Source: Alloprevotella rava (GTDB taxonomy: Bacteria; Bacteroidota; Bacteroidia; Bacteroidales; Bacteroidaceae). Taken from it: a DNA stretch of 64,000 nucleotides. Numbering within the stretch: the first letter of the stretch is position 1; each line of letters starts with the position of its first letter. Location of the stretch: NCBI RefSeq assembly GCF_014195585.1, contig NZ_JACICA010000003.1:248001-312000 (forward strand), in the 5' to 3' direction. A model generated the notes under the pieces. That model was not told where the DNA came from and did no database searches. It saw nothing but the letters and a program-made list of their open reading frames with translations. The position numbers were made by a program, and so were the translations under genes. Of this stretch, positions 55,421-63,099 are shown one piece after another.

Positions 55421-55966
55421 CTATACTTCCATATTCTTGACCATCTCCTTTTTGCGAAAACTATGGGCAACCTTTTCTTTTAGCTCGGCTTGGCATTGTT
55501 TAATGGTCTTTCCTGCCGTATCAATGACGATGCGGCTTTTGTGCCACTCGTGATACTCTCGGTTTTCTATATCGTTCCACATAGGGAGTTTCATATTTGC
55601 TACTTCTGTATTTCTCTGTTCTGCACGCTTTTTGTGTTCAGCCTTATCTGAGCATATAATCTCAATGTTTACAAAACGACAGTTGTTATTGACAGCAACA
55701 CCTTCCCATTCTTGCCTTGTCAATTCAATAGGGTTGCAACAATCAGCTATGACATTGTTGCCCAATTGCAAATTATCGGCTGCCATACGATATGCCAACC
55801 GATAGCCTTCTCCCTCAACATTGATACGGCACAAGTCTTTCAAGCCTTGTTCAATGGTATCAATGCGCAGATAAACAGCTCCAAACTCTTTTACTACAAA
55901 TTTTGCAAGTATGGACTTGCCAACCGCTGGTAGTCCAGAGAAAATAAAAAGAATGGCTTTGCTCAT
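55421..55966 (-). CDS. P-loop kinase-like ATPase (AAA_33/zeta-like)
   Basis: 181 aa from ATG 55966 (an alternative ATG four codons earlier is possible). Walker A GLPAVGKS lies near residues 12-19 and VYLRIDTIEQGL follows. The LAYRMAADNLQLGNNVIADCCNPIEL segment and late Arg-rich lid (KKRAEQRNTEV) are typical of small P-loop kinases annotated as AAA family, gluconate-kinase-like or zeta-toxin-like. No antitoxin partner is seen, so a metabolic or drug-modifying kinase is equally possible. Accessory context. Confidence 0.78.
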   Translation of the reverse strand: MSKAILFIFSGLPAVGKSILAKFVVKEFGAVYLRIDTIEQGLKDLCRINVEGEGYRLAYRMAADNLQLGNNVIADCCNPIELTRQEWEGVAVNNNCRFVNIEIICSDKAEHKKRAEQRNTEVANMKLPMWNDIENREYHEWHKSRIVIDTAGKTIKQCQAELKEKVAHSFRKKEMVKNMEV

Positions 55967-56025
55967 TGTAATATTCATTTTAGCAGCTTGACTGCGAGTT
56001 TGTAAGTAAACGAAATTCGGGGATT

Positions 56026-56050
56026 AACGTGAATTCGTCGAACTTACGTT
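56026..56050. mobile_element. IS982-like end remnant, inverted copy
   Basis: Read on the minus strand it gives AACGTAAGTTCGACGAATTC, 18 of 19 to the 58399 end. Inverted relative to the copy at 52928, so the two bracket a 3.1-kb accessory segment. Confidence 0.5.
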
Positions 56051-56054
56051 TATA

Positions 56055-57311
56055 TTATATGTCTAAACTGTCCTCTTTTAGCAAGAAATCGAAAAGACCG
56101 ATTGTCAATATACCATCTTCATTGCGACGTGGCATAATATGGTCTTTTACAATGATAATTTTTTTGAAAGAATCATTGATATTCATCAATGAACGAGATT
56201 CTTGTATCTCCTTTTCCCTGTCTGGAATGGAAAAGGCAGACTGTACGTAATACTTCTTGCTTCCCAGACTGGCAATAAAGTCCACTTCGAGTTGAGTGCG
56301 AGACCACTTACCGTCTTTATCAGGCTTTCTAATTTCCACCATCCCAACGTCCACACTATAACCTCGTGTAATCAGTTCATTATAAATGATGTTCTCCATG
56401 ATATGCGTTTCTTCTTGTTGGCGCATATCGAGAATGGCATTCCTCAAACCTATATCAGAGAAATAGTATTTAGAAAGCGTATTAATGTACTTCTTGCCTT
56501 TTATGTCGTAACGTATAGCCTTGTTCAGCACGAACGATTCTGATAGATAGTTCAGATAATTGGCTATGGTCTTGTTGGAGATATTTACTTTCTTGACACT
56601 TTTGAAGGTATTAGAGAGTTTTGTTGGATTGCATGGAGAGCCGAGAGCCGATGCCATTGTAAGCACCAGCTCGCGCATTTCATTCTCGTTTTGAACTTTG
56701 TTTCTTTCTATGATGTCTGCCAAATATACTGTTTCAAACAAATTCTTTAGATAGTTTATTTTCTTTTGTTCAGTGTCAAAAGACTGAACGAGAGGCAAAC
56801 CGCCATAGGTATAATATTCACGCCATGCGCCTTGTTTGTCACCGCCAATAGCAGAATAGAACTCAGCAAAAGAAAGAGGATTCACATGTATAGTCTCGCC
56901 ACGGCCGCGGAACTCTGTAGGAATATCGGATGATAGAAAGTGTGAGTTGCTACCAGTTACGTATGTATCTGCATTATCAATATGACGGAAGCTATTCAAC
57001 ACATCCACAAACTCGTCCATCAGCTGTACCTCGTCAATAATGATGTAATAAAGTTTATTGTCTTTGATTCTGTCATGAACATAATGGAGCATAGTGTCTG
57101 GATTCCTCAGTTCTTTGTTCATGCGATCTTCAAGGTCAATACGAATGAGGTGGTCATCATCCACCCCATTATCTAACAAGTAGTGGTAGAACAAGACATT
57201 CAATAGATATGACTTGCCACATCTGCGTATTCCTGTTACGACCTTAATAAAGCCATTCTGACGACTTTCTATCAACAGCTTTAGATACCTATCTCTTTTT
57301 ATCTCAATCAT
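56055..57311 (-). CDS. AAA ATPase with DUF4143 domain
   Basis: 418-aa ATPase of the AAA_14/DUF4143 group, abundant in Bacteroidales. Walker A GIRRCGKS (27-34), Walker B YIIIDEVQLMDE (about 90-101), sensor TGSNSHFLSSDIPTEFRGRG, and the C-terminal DUF4143 nuclease-like part containing ELITRGYSVDVG and LEVDFIASLG. Function unresolved; defence or DNA-processing roles have been proposed for relatives. I start at ATG 57311 (MIEIKRDRYLKLL); the upstream extension covers an operator-like palindrome (57326-57341). Confidence 0.88.
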   Translation of the reverse strand: MIEIKRDRYLKLLIESRQNGFIKVVTGIRRCGKSYLLNVLFYHYLLDNGVDDDHLIRIDLEDRMNKELRNPDTMLHYVHDRIKDNKLYYIIIDEVQLMDEFVDVLNSFRHIDNADTYVTGSNSHFLSSDIPTEFRGRGETIHVNPLSFAEFYSAIGGDKQGAWREYYTYGGLPLVQSFDTEQKKINYLKNLFETVYLADIIERNKVQNENEMRELVLTMASALGSPCNPTKLSNTFKSVKKVNISNKTIANYLNYLSESFVLNKAIRYDIKGKKYINTLSKYYFSDIGLRNAILDMRQQEETHIMENIIYNELITRGYSVDVGMVEIRKPDKDGKWSRTQLEVDFIASLGSKKYYVQSAFSIPDREKEIQESRSLMNINDSFKKIIIVKDHIMPRRNEDGILTIGLFDFLLKEDSLDI

Positions 57312-57325
57312 GCAAATTCTTATTT

Positions 57326-57341
57326 CTGTCAACATTGACAG
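57326..57341 (-). promoter_or_regulatory. Operator-like palindrome before the DUF4143 gene
   Basis: CTGTCAACATTGACAG: perfect 7-bp arms around CA, directly upstream of the start codon. A partial copy (TGTCAATGTTG) lies at about 57402-57412. Confidence 0.5.
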
Positions 57342-57583
57342 TTTTTGGTAATGCAAAGGTGGCAATTAATTTTAATTCCATAAACTTTATTGACTAAAAA
57401 GTGTCAATGTTGCCGTTTTTAAGTCGTATTAATGGTAAAAGAAGTCTTTAAACATGATAATATCAGGCAATAAGCCCCCAAGGAAATGAGTTGTAACTCT
57501 ACTTTTATCAAAGATCAGTCTATCAGTTGAATACTTGTTGAATAAGGATGCTCCCTTGTACGCTATATTCTGTCAATAAGGTC

Positions 57584-57645
57584 TTAACCCCAATTCGGTT
57601 TAAGAAACTTATGAAAGAGCGTTTCTTAAACCGAATTGGGGTTAA
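57584..57645. repeat. Perfect 25-bp inverted repeat (MITE- or REP-like)
   Basis: Arms 57584-57608 and 57621-57645 are perfectly complementary, with key core CCCCAATTCGG. 12-nt loop. There is no T-run, so it is not an ordinary terminator. Apart from this and stray AATAAGG motifs, the gap 57366-57845 shows nothing. Confidence 0.85.
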
Positions 57646-57845
57646 TTGTAAAGAAGTGGTATAATTCGTTAAATCTTGGCATAGGATTTGTGATAATATA
57701 AATAATGGAAGTTTCAACTTTTGTATTCAATTTGGCTCCTCTACTAAGCCAACAAGTCCGTGAGGATATGTAGACAGGCTTCTATAGACTTCTTCCCCTG
57801 TAACCTGAAGATATGAGATTTTTATAATTATTTCTATTTTACAAA

Positions 57846-58064
57846 ATGACAGCTTACGATTTAAAGAACATTGCATCTGCAGGTGGAAATATTGTCATTA
57901 GTGCAGAAGATTTTTCAGCGTATGATTTAAAGAATATTGCTGAAAACGGAGTAGCAACAAAGGCAAAGCTAACAATCAAAAACGCAGGTAGATTATCTGG
58001 ATATGATTGCAAAAATATTGCATCAACCAATCCAGGGAATATAACATTTGATTTTAGCGAATAA
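57846..58064 (+). CDS. Small YDLKNIA-repeat protein (72 aa)
   Basis: 72-aa protein made of three near repeats, with YDLKNIA at residues 4-10 and 26-32 and YDCKNIA at 53-59 (spacing 22 and 27). Each is followed by a Gly turn and an alternating hydrophobic strand (NIVISA, KLTIKNA, NITFDF), suggesting a short beta-helix or beta-solenoid. No signal peptide. Function unknown. Followed by a hairpin and a 41-aa gene with a strong ribosome-binding site, and the two look like a pair. Confidence 0.75.
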   Translation: MTAYDLKNIASAGGNIVISAEDFSAYDLKNIAENGVATKAKLTIKNAGRLSGYDCKNIASTNPGNITFDFSE

Positions 58065-58100
58065 ATCCCAGCCCTATTGGGAGTGGGAATGGGATTTATT
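58063..58100 (+). terminator. Hairpin after the 72-aa gene
   Basis: AAATCCCA (58063-58070) pairs with TGGGATTT (58090-58097), with an inner CCC/GGG possibility. Could terminate or attenuate before the 41-aa gene. Confidence 0.55.
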
Positions 58101-58156
58101 CAAATGTATAACGGCAACTTGAAATATGTTGCCACTAAAGACAGAAAGGAGGAATT

Positions 58157-58282
58157 ATGGCAAAAGTAACTTCAAAATCAGTTGCAACAAAAGCATCTAA
58201 AGCATTGCAGGATGGACGTTCAAGCGACAGAACTAAAAGTATTGCAGGCAGTGCTTTGTCTCAGCGAGAAAAGAAGAAATAA
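58157..58282 (+). CDS. 41-aa basic protein with strong SD site
   Basis: Encodes MAKVTSKSVATKASKALQ followed by a Ser/Lys-rich stretch ending in AGSALSQREKKK; strongly basic, likely helical and nucleic-acid-friendly. A textbook Shine-Dalgarno AAAGGAGG (58145-58152) is placed 4 nt before the ATG, which is unusual in this phylum where SD sites are rarely used. This supports a recently transferred gene. Resembles small conserved proteins seen in other phyla, but I cannot name a family. Confidence 0.65.
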   Translation: MAKVTSKSVATKASKALQDGRSSDRTKSIAGSALSQREKKK

Positions 58283-58398
58283 TAATATTTCTTTGTAGAA
58301 TAGACCTGGCAAAGCGGCAACTCTGTCAGGTTTATTTTTATGCCATAATGTCATTCCTTCCCGTAAAAACAGCGCAAATATAGTAACTTCTATGATAT

Positions 58399-58417
58399 AA
58401 CGTGAGTTCGACGAATT
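58399..58417 (+). mobile_element. Candidate left terminal repeat of the IS982-family fragment
   Basis: AACGTGAGTTCGACGAATT, 86 bp before the truncated transposase. Near-identical cores occur alone at 52928 and, inverted, at 56026. Confidence 0.6.
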
Positions 58418-58502
58418 ATAAGTGTCTATAAAATTGGTAATTAGCGAAGTTTGTTGTAAATTTAAGATGCTAATATACAAATAATTACAAACAAAAATCG
58501 CT

Positions 58503-58925
58503 ATGATCACCAGAGACAAAACTACAGAAATCTTTTGTATGGCAGACGACTTCTGCAAGTTTTTTGATGCTATGACGGCAAAATATACGTTAAAACCTAT
58601 TGGAAAAAGAAAATATCATCGAAGTTCCACGATGTCAAAGGCAGAAGTCATGCTGATAATGATTCTTTTCCACACTTCTGGTTATCGCTGCTTTAAACAT
58701 TTCTATCTTGAAAAAGTATGTAAGCATCTTCGCCATCTGTTTCCCAATGTTGTTTCTTATAACCGTTTAGTAGAATTGGAAAGGGATGTAGTCATACCCT
58801 TAACCTTGTTTATCAAGAAGGTCCTCTTGGGCAAATTCACGGGAATAAGCTTCGTTGACAGCACACCATTGCGTGTCTGCAAAAACGTTCGTATAGTTTT
58901 TTCAGTTCTTCGTATTGGGGAGTGA
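58503..58925 (+). pseudogene. IS982-family transposase, 3'-truncated
   Basis: Only the first part (140 codons) of an IS982 transposase of about 300 aa. It keeps SKAEVMLIMILFHTSGYRCFKHFY and FVDSTPLRVCKN, with the first catalytic Asp of the DDE triad in the latter. After about residue 127 the sequence stops resembling IS982 and runs into the antisense of a glutathione peroxidase remnant (junction about 58885-58891). The element lacks a right end and cannot move on its own. Confidence 0.85.
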
Positions 58926-59036
58926 ATCCGTATTTTTTGCAGTGGTGGCAATGAGTAAAACCTCGTCTTCGTAAGAACGGAGAGGTATATCAACTTCCTT
59001 GTGGTTTTTGACCGTGTAGTCGTAAATCGTTGCTAT
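58888..59036 (-). pseudogene. Glutathione peroxidase fragment, degenerate
   Basis: Minus-strand translation from 59036 gives ATIYDYTVKNHKEVDIPL then SYEDEVLLIATTA. After a -1 shift at the A-run around 58938 it gives KKYGFTPQYEELKKLYER. This matches the first 55-60 residues of a glutathione peroxidase. Three lesions are visible: the start codon is ATA, the A-run is frameshifted, and the catalytic Cys position (TKCGFTPQY in relatives) is Tyr. The remainder has been removed at the IS982 junction. Confidence 0.7.
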
Positions 59037-59108
59037 ATAAAACTTTGTTTTTTCGTCTTAATTTAGTCTGGGGGAAGATAAATGAAAGCAGGAAATAACC
59101 AAATTAAC

Positions 59109-59567
59109 TTATTGGAGTTCTGTGTAGTCGGGAATTTCGGGGAGGAAAAGAATACTGAGGTCAGAATAGTTGATGCGGCAAATATAGTGATCCAGACCAT
59201 TAGATACGATGAGGTAGTCGGCGTGGAGCACACTGTTGTATGAATTTATTTGTGTAAAAACTTTCTGCGTGATGCGAATGCTGGGGGCTTTGTATTCGAT
59301 AATCATACGCGGATTTCCTCCTTCGCGATTGAAGAGTACGCTGTCGCAACGTCGCTCAACGCCGTTGACGTTGAGGCTCACTTCATTGCCCAAGAGCCCT
59401 GCAGGATAGTGCTTGTGTTCAACGAGGAAGTGGGTGAAATGCTGTCTAACCCATTCTTCAGGGGTTAGGCGAATGTAGCGTTGCCGCAAAAAGTCGAAGA
59501 TTTCAGTTTGCCCATTATCTTGCTGGCGTAATTTAATATCAAAGTTTGGCAGATTAAGTGAAATCAT
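59109..59567 (-). CDS. HsdR_N-like (PD-(D/E)xK) domain protein
   Basis: 152-aa protein consisting of a type I restriction-enzyme HsdR N-terminal-like domain. The nuclease core is RRCDSVLF (Asp75) and MIIEYKAP (Glu91-x-Lys93), with QINSYNSVLHADYLIVSNG following, as in the RE alpha-beta fold. Stand-alone copies are common near holA in Bacteroidales and their role is unknown. I start at ATG 59567 (MISLNLPNF). Divergent from the AMP nucleosidase gene. Confidence 0.85.
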   Translation of the reverse strand: MISLNLPNFDIKLRQQDNGQTEIFDFLRQRYIRLTPEEWVRQHFTHFLVEHKHYPAGLLGNEVSLNVNGVERRCDSVLFNREGGNPRMIIEYKAPSIRITQKVFTQINSYNSVLHADYLIVSNGLDHYICRINYSDLSILFLPEIPDYTELQ

Positions 59568-59572
59568 TTTCT

Positions 59573-59606
59573 TACTTTTGCAAATCAATAAATTATTGCA
59601 AAATTA
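59573..59606. promoter_or_regulatory. Overlapping divergent promoters
   Basis: Plus-strand -7 box TACTTTTG (59573-59580) serves AMP nucleosidase. Minus-strand TAATTTTG (59606-59599) serves the HsdR_N protein. The boxes lie within 34 bp, so the two genes may compete for polymerase. Confidence 0.55.
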
Positions 59607-59667
59607 AGTATTTCGGCGGATTTACAAACTTTGTATCCCGCCGAAAATGCGTATAAAAACTATTTGT

Positions 59668-60444
59668 ATGAAGACGCGTGAAGAAATCGTGAGTAATTGG
59701 CTCCAGCGTTATACTGGTCTGTCGCTGGAAGACTTTGGGGAGCATATCCTTTTGACCAATTTCAATCATTATGTGGATTTGTTTTGTGAGCTGAGCGGTG
59801 TGCCTGTAGAGGAAACGACATCTAATATGCGTGCTGTTACTGCTAATGGAATCACAATGATAAATTTCGGAATTGGTAGTCCGAATGCTGCGCTGATTAT
59901 GGACTTGCTGAGTGCGGTGAAACCGAGTGCTTGCTTGTTCTTGGGTAAGTGTGGCGGTATTTCTGAGAAAACGCAGTTGGGCGATTATATCCTTCCGCTG
60001 GCAGGCATCCGCGGTGAGGGTACTTCCAATGACTATTTCCCTTCTGAAGTTCCTTCGCTTCCTGCCTTTATGTTGCAGCGTGCTGTGTCGACAACCTTGC
60101 GCGATAACAACCAGGACTACTGGACGGGAACGGTTTACACTACAAACCGCCGCGTTTGGGAACATGACGAACGTTTCAAAAACTATCTGCGCGAAACGCG
60201 TGCCATGGCTGTCGATATGGAAACAGCAACTCTCTTCACCTGCGGTTTCTATAATCATATCCCAACAGGGGCTTTGTTACTGGTTTCTGACAACCCCATG
60301 GAGGCAGAGGGTATTAAGACGGGCGAGAGTGACCGCAAGGTGACTGCAAACTTTGCTGAAACTCATGTGCGCATAGGCATTGAGGCGATGAAACTTATCA
60401 TCGGTCAGCGTAAGACGGTGCGCCACCTGAAATATGACTGGTAA
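59668..60444 (+). CDS. amn: AMP nucleosidase
   Basis: 258-aa nucleoside phosphorylase-fold enzyme hydrolysing AMP to adenine and ribose-5-phosphate. It has NFGIGSPNAALIMDLL, LGKCGGISEKTQLGDYILP (phosphate/ribose binding) and AVDMETATLFTCG (the base-binding Met-Glu pair), followed by LLLVSDNP. It is the short Bacteroidota form lacking the N-terminal regulatory domain of E. coli Amn. The start is chosen at ATG 59668 because the -7 box at 59573 and a normal N-terminus fit. Located 27 bp before holA. Confidence 0.92.
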   Translation: MKTREEIVSNWLQRYTGLSLEDFGEHILLTNFNHYVDLFCELSGVPVEETTSNMRAVTANGITMINFGIGSPNAALIMDLLSAVKPSACLFLGKCGGISEKTQLGDYILPLAGIRGEGTSNDYFPSEVPSLPAFMLQRAVSTTLRDNNQDYWTGTVYTTNRRVWEHDERFKNYLRETRAMAVDMETATLFTCGFYNHIPTGALLLVSDNPMEAEGIKTGESDRKVTANFAETHVRIGIEAMKLIIGQRKTVRHLKYDW

Positions 60445-60471
60445 CATACATATTATATAGACATACAAACG

Positions 60472-61506
60472 ATGGCATTTCCTACTAAGAATCAAGGAGG
60501 AGTTTCCTATGACGCCATTGTGAGAGACATCCAAGCGGGCAATTATAAGCCGCTCTATTTTCTGGAAGGAGAGGAGAGCTATTATATTGACCGCTTGGCT
60601 GATTTTATTGTGCAGTCTGCGCTGAATCCAGAAGAAAGAGATTTTAATCTTGTCACGCTCTTCGGAGCAGAAACCACTATTTTTAATGTCATTGATGCTG
60701 CCAATGGTTTTCCCATGGGGGCACAACGCTTGGTAGTTGTGGTGAAAGAGGCACAAAATATAAAAGAACTGGAACGCTTGGAGCACTATCTAAAGCATCC
60801 GCAGCTATCAACGGTCTTGGTGTTCTGTTATAAAAATGGAATGCTGGATCGTCGCAAACGCTTGGCGCCTCTCATCGAGAAAATGGGCGTTCTTTTTGTC
60901 TCTCCAAAATTGAAAGATTTTCAGTTGCCTAAATTCATAGAAGATTACCTTCGACGTAAGAAGGTGGGTATCGAACCAGATGCTACAGAAATGATGGCGG
61001 CTCATGTGGGAAACGACTTGAGCCGTATGGCTGGCGAATTAGATAAGCTCTGTATTGCTTTGCCCGAAGGTTGCAAAAAGGTGTCGAAAGACTTAGTGGC
61101 GGAGAATATTGGAATAAGCAAGGATTACAATGTCTATGAGTTGCAAGATGCGCTCGTTACAAAGAATGTGGTAAAGACTATGCAGATTGCGAATTATTTT
61201 GATAAAAATTCAAAAGCGTTTCCGATAAATAGAATAATTCCTACAATCTTCAAATTCTTCCAAAACTTGATGTTGTCCTACTATTCTCCAGATAAATCGG
61301 AGAGGGGAGTAGCTACCTTTTTAGGGATAACGGAATGGCAAGTGAGAAAGAGTGTCCTCCCTGCGATGGCAAATTATTCTGGCGTGAAAGTGATGCAAAT
61401 AATAGGGGAGATTCGGCGTGCGGATGCTCGCTCAAAAGGAGTTGAGAGTGGTAATATCTCATCTGGTGAACTACTGAAAGAACTCCTCTTTTTTATTCTT
61501 CACTAA
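60472..61506 (+). CDS. holA: DNA polymerase III subunit delta
   Basis: 344-aa clamp-loader subunit that opens the beta sliding clamp. N-terminal AAA-like domain with PLYFLEGEESYYIDRLADF (about 27-45) and VVVVKEAQNIKELERLEHYL, domain II around 150-215 (MMAAHVGNDLSRMAGELDKL), and the C-terminal collar domain ending in ISSGELLKELLFFI. Length is normal. Transcribed with the AMP nucleosidase gene upstream and followed by a strong terminator. Confidence 0.94.
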   Translation: MAFPTKNQGGVSYDAIVRDIQAGNYKPLYFLEGEESYYIDRLADFIVQSALNPEERDFNLVTLFGAETTIFNVIDAANGFPMGAQRLVVVVKEAQNIKELERLEHYLKHPQLSTVLVFCYKNGMLDRRKRLAPLIEKMGVLFVSPKLKDFQLPKFIEDYLRRKKVGIEPDATEMMAAHVGNDLSRMAGELDKLCIALPEGCKKVSKDLVAENIGISKDYNVYELQDALVTKNVVKTMQIANYFDKNSKAFPINRIIPTIFKFFQNLMLSYYSPDKSERGVATFLGITEWQVRKSVLPAMANYSGVKVMQIIGEIRRADARSKGVESGNISSGELLKELLFFILH

Positions 61507-61546
61507 GACTTATTTCGTCAATATTTTATTTAATGATTTTACAGTA

Positions 61547-61584
61547 AAAGTGAGGCGAGAATCTCTAATTCTCGCTTCACTTTT
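61547..61584 (+). terminator. Terminator after holA
   Basis: AAAGTGAGGCGAGAAT (about 61548-61562) pairs with ATTCTCGCTTCACTTT, 5-nt loop, followed by TTTTTTCTC. Confidence 0.9.
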
Positions 61585-62440
61585 TTCTCTTCTAGAATGT
61601 ACAAAATCTCTGCACAACTCTTCTTCTTTGGCTCACTACTCTTGCAAAAATGTGAATCGCCTGTTTCTATTACTATTTTAATCTCTGAAAAGGACCTATT
61701 TCTTAGTTGTTTTCTCTATTTTGCTATCTTATAGATAGCAAAATAGAGAAAATTTGATTTTTTCAGCTATCAAATATGATACATGTTTTTTCTGTATATA
61801 TCTGTTGATATATAAGTAGTTACGGTGATTTTTATGCTCTGAGAATCGCTCGAGCGTGGATTCTTTATCTCTTCCTTAGGTTTACGAATAAATTGAGCTA
61901 AGTGGCCTTATTTCTTCTCTAGATATTGCCTGTTAAGTTTTATTACGGATTCAAAATGTGTATATCCATTTGTATATTCACTCTGCGAGTTTACAAAACA
62001 ATATAAACTATTCTTGTATTTACTTTTATATTAAAGATGTAGAAACGTAATAATATAGATATACAAATCAAAATGTGTAATATGCAAAGATGTATTTATG
62101 TTTATCTAATATTGTTTTTTAATTGTAATTTATTGAAATCCAGCAAAGTATAATTATTTTCTAATGTATTATACGAGCAAAAGCTGCTTGCCTACTTATA
62201 TCGTAGGTAAATTCCTTTATTTTTAGATGTATAGATGCTAGTAACTGCTTGAAGTATAATTTAAAAGAAGTACTCTTAGAGAAAATAGAAGAAGTCTTAA
62301 GATCTACACACTACATATGTAAACACTGCCGTAATATAGAAATGTATAAATCTTGACTTTTAAAACATGAATTTAAATTTTGATACTTGAATTCTGGTTT
62401 TGATTTTTGTGTTTATAAATGTTGCATATTTGAGAAAATG
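61585..62440. other. AT-rich intergenic region after holA
   Basis: About 850 bp, extremely AT-rich. Holds the 19-bp-arm palindrome at 61710-61752. No gene, RNA or repeat family is otherwise recognisable, and no frame over 30 codons looks coding. Confidence 0.6.
61710..61752. repeat. Perfect 19-bp-arm palindrome
   Basis: Arms TTTTCTCTATTTTGCTATC (61710-61728) and its exact complement (61734-61752), 5-nt loop TTATA. No typical T-run, and located in the AT-rich gap 61507-62556. Confidence 0.8.
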
Positions 62441-62452
62441 ATTTTATTTTTG
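62422..62452 (+). promoter_or_regulatory. Promoter of the XRE regulator gene
   Basis: TTG (62422-62424), 20-nt spacer, TATTTTTG (62445-62452). Predicted leader about 100 nt. Confidence 0.55.
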
Positions 62453-62556
62453 TAAATGCTTAGAAAAGGGCGTTTTTTAGGAGAGAGCTAAAGGTTCTGC
62501 TCTTTAAAATGAGTTTTGCTCTCTTTTTTTGTATACTAATAAATGATTAAAATGTC

Positions 62557-63036
62557 ATGGAAATGAAGGATCGTATTCGTCAAATTATGGATGATGCCAA
62601 AATGTCTCAACAAGATTTTGCTGCTAAATTAGAAATCTCTGCAGCGTCACTGTCAAGTATATTTACTGGTAGAACTCGTCCTACAAATAATCATGTTCAG
62701 GCAATTCATAAAGCTTTTCCTGAGATAAATATAAACTGGCTTCTATTTGGTGAAGGAGATAGTAACCTTTCTATTGTCCCAGCGCAAGCAGTGACAGAGA
62801 TTCCTGAGCAGAGTTTTGTGAATACTTCTTCTTCTCAACCAGAATTAGGACTTTTTTTTTCCGAGCCTCCTGTTGAACAGTCTTTGCCTCAGGAGCGATC
62901 TCCATATGCAACAAGGAGTAAAATAGAACAGAATAGAGAAGTTAATATAATTGACAAACGAATTCGGAAAGTAAGAGAAATTCGTGTCTTTTATGATGAT
63001 GGTACTTACGAGACTTTTACGCCCTCTTCTAAATGA
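62557..63036 (+). CDS. XRE-family helix-turn-helix regulator
   Basis: 159 aa. N-terminal HTH domain at residues about 3-65 (IRQIMDDAKMSQQDFAAKLEI then ASLSSIFTGRTRPTNNHVQ, helices 2 and 3). A Ser/Pro/Gln-rich linker (about 70-130) ends in a C-terminal basic segment with VREIRVFYDDGTYETF. Similar genes are common upstream of comEA-like genes in Prevotella. ATG 62557 or 62563 both possible. Located 63 bp upstream of the ComEA-like gene on the same strand. Confidence 0.85.
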   Translation: MEMKDRIRQIMDDAKMSQQDFAAKLEISAASLSSIFTGRTRPTNNHVQAIHKAFPEININWLLFGEGDSNLSIVPAQAVTEIPEQSFVNTSSSQPELGLFFSEPPVEQSLPQERSPYATRSKIEQNREVNIIDKRIRKVREIRVFYDDGTYETFTPSSK

Positions 63037-63099
63037 TAATTTGGATTCAATATGTAGATTCCTTATATTTGCTTCGACAATTAGCTAAATCCAATATCT

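Noticed and set aside
57571-57645. Tyrosine-recombinase invertible switch
   Set aside because: The loop between the 25-bp arms is only 12 nt, too short to hold a promoter, and no invertase gene is nearby.
58220-58558. 112-aa minus-strand frame with a hydrophobic stretch
   Set aside because: It runs antisense through the 41-aa gene and the IS982 end. The hydrophobic segment is a by-product of AT-rich sequence.
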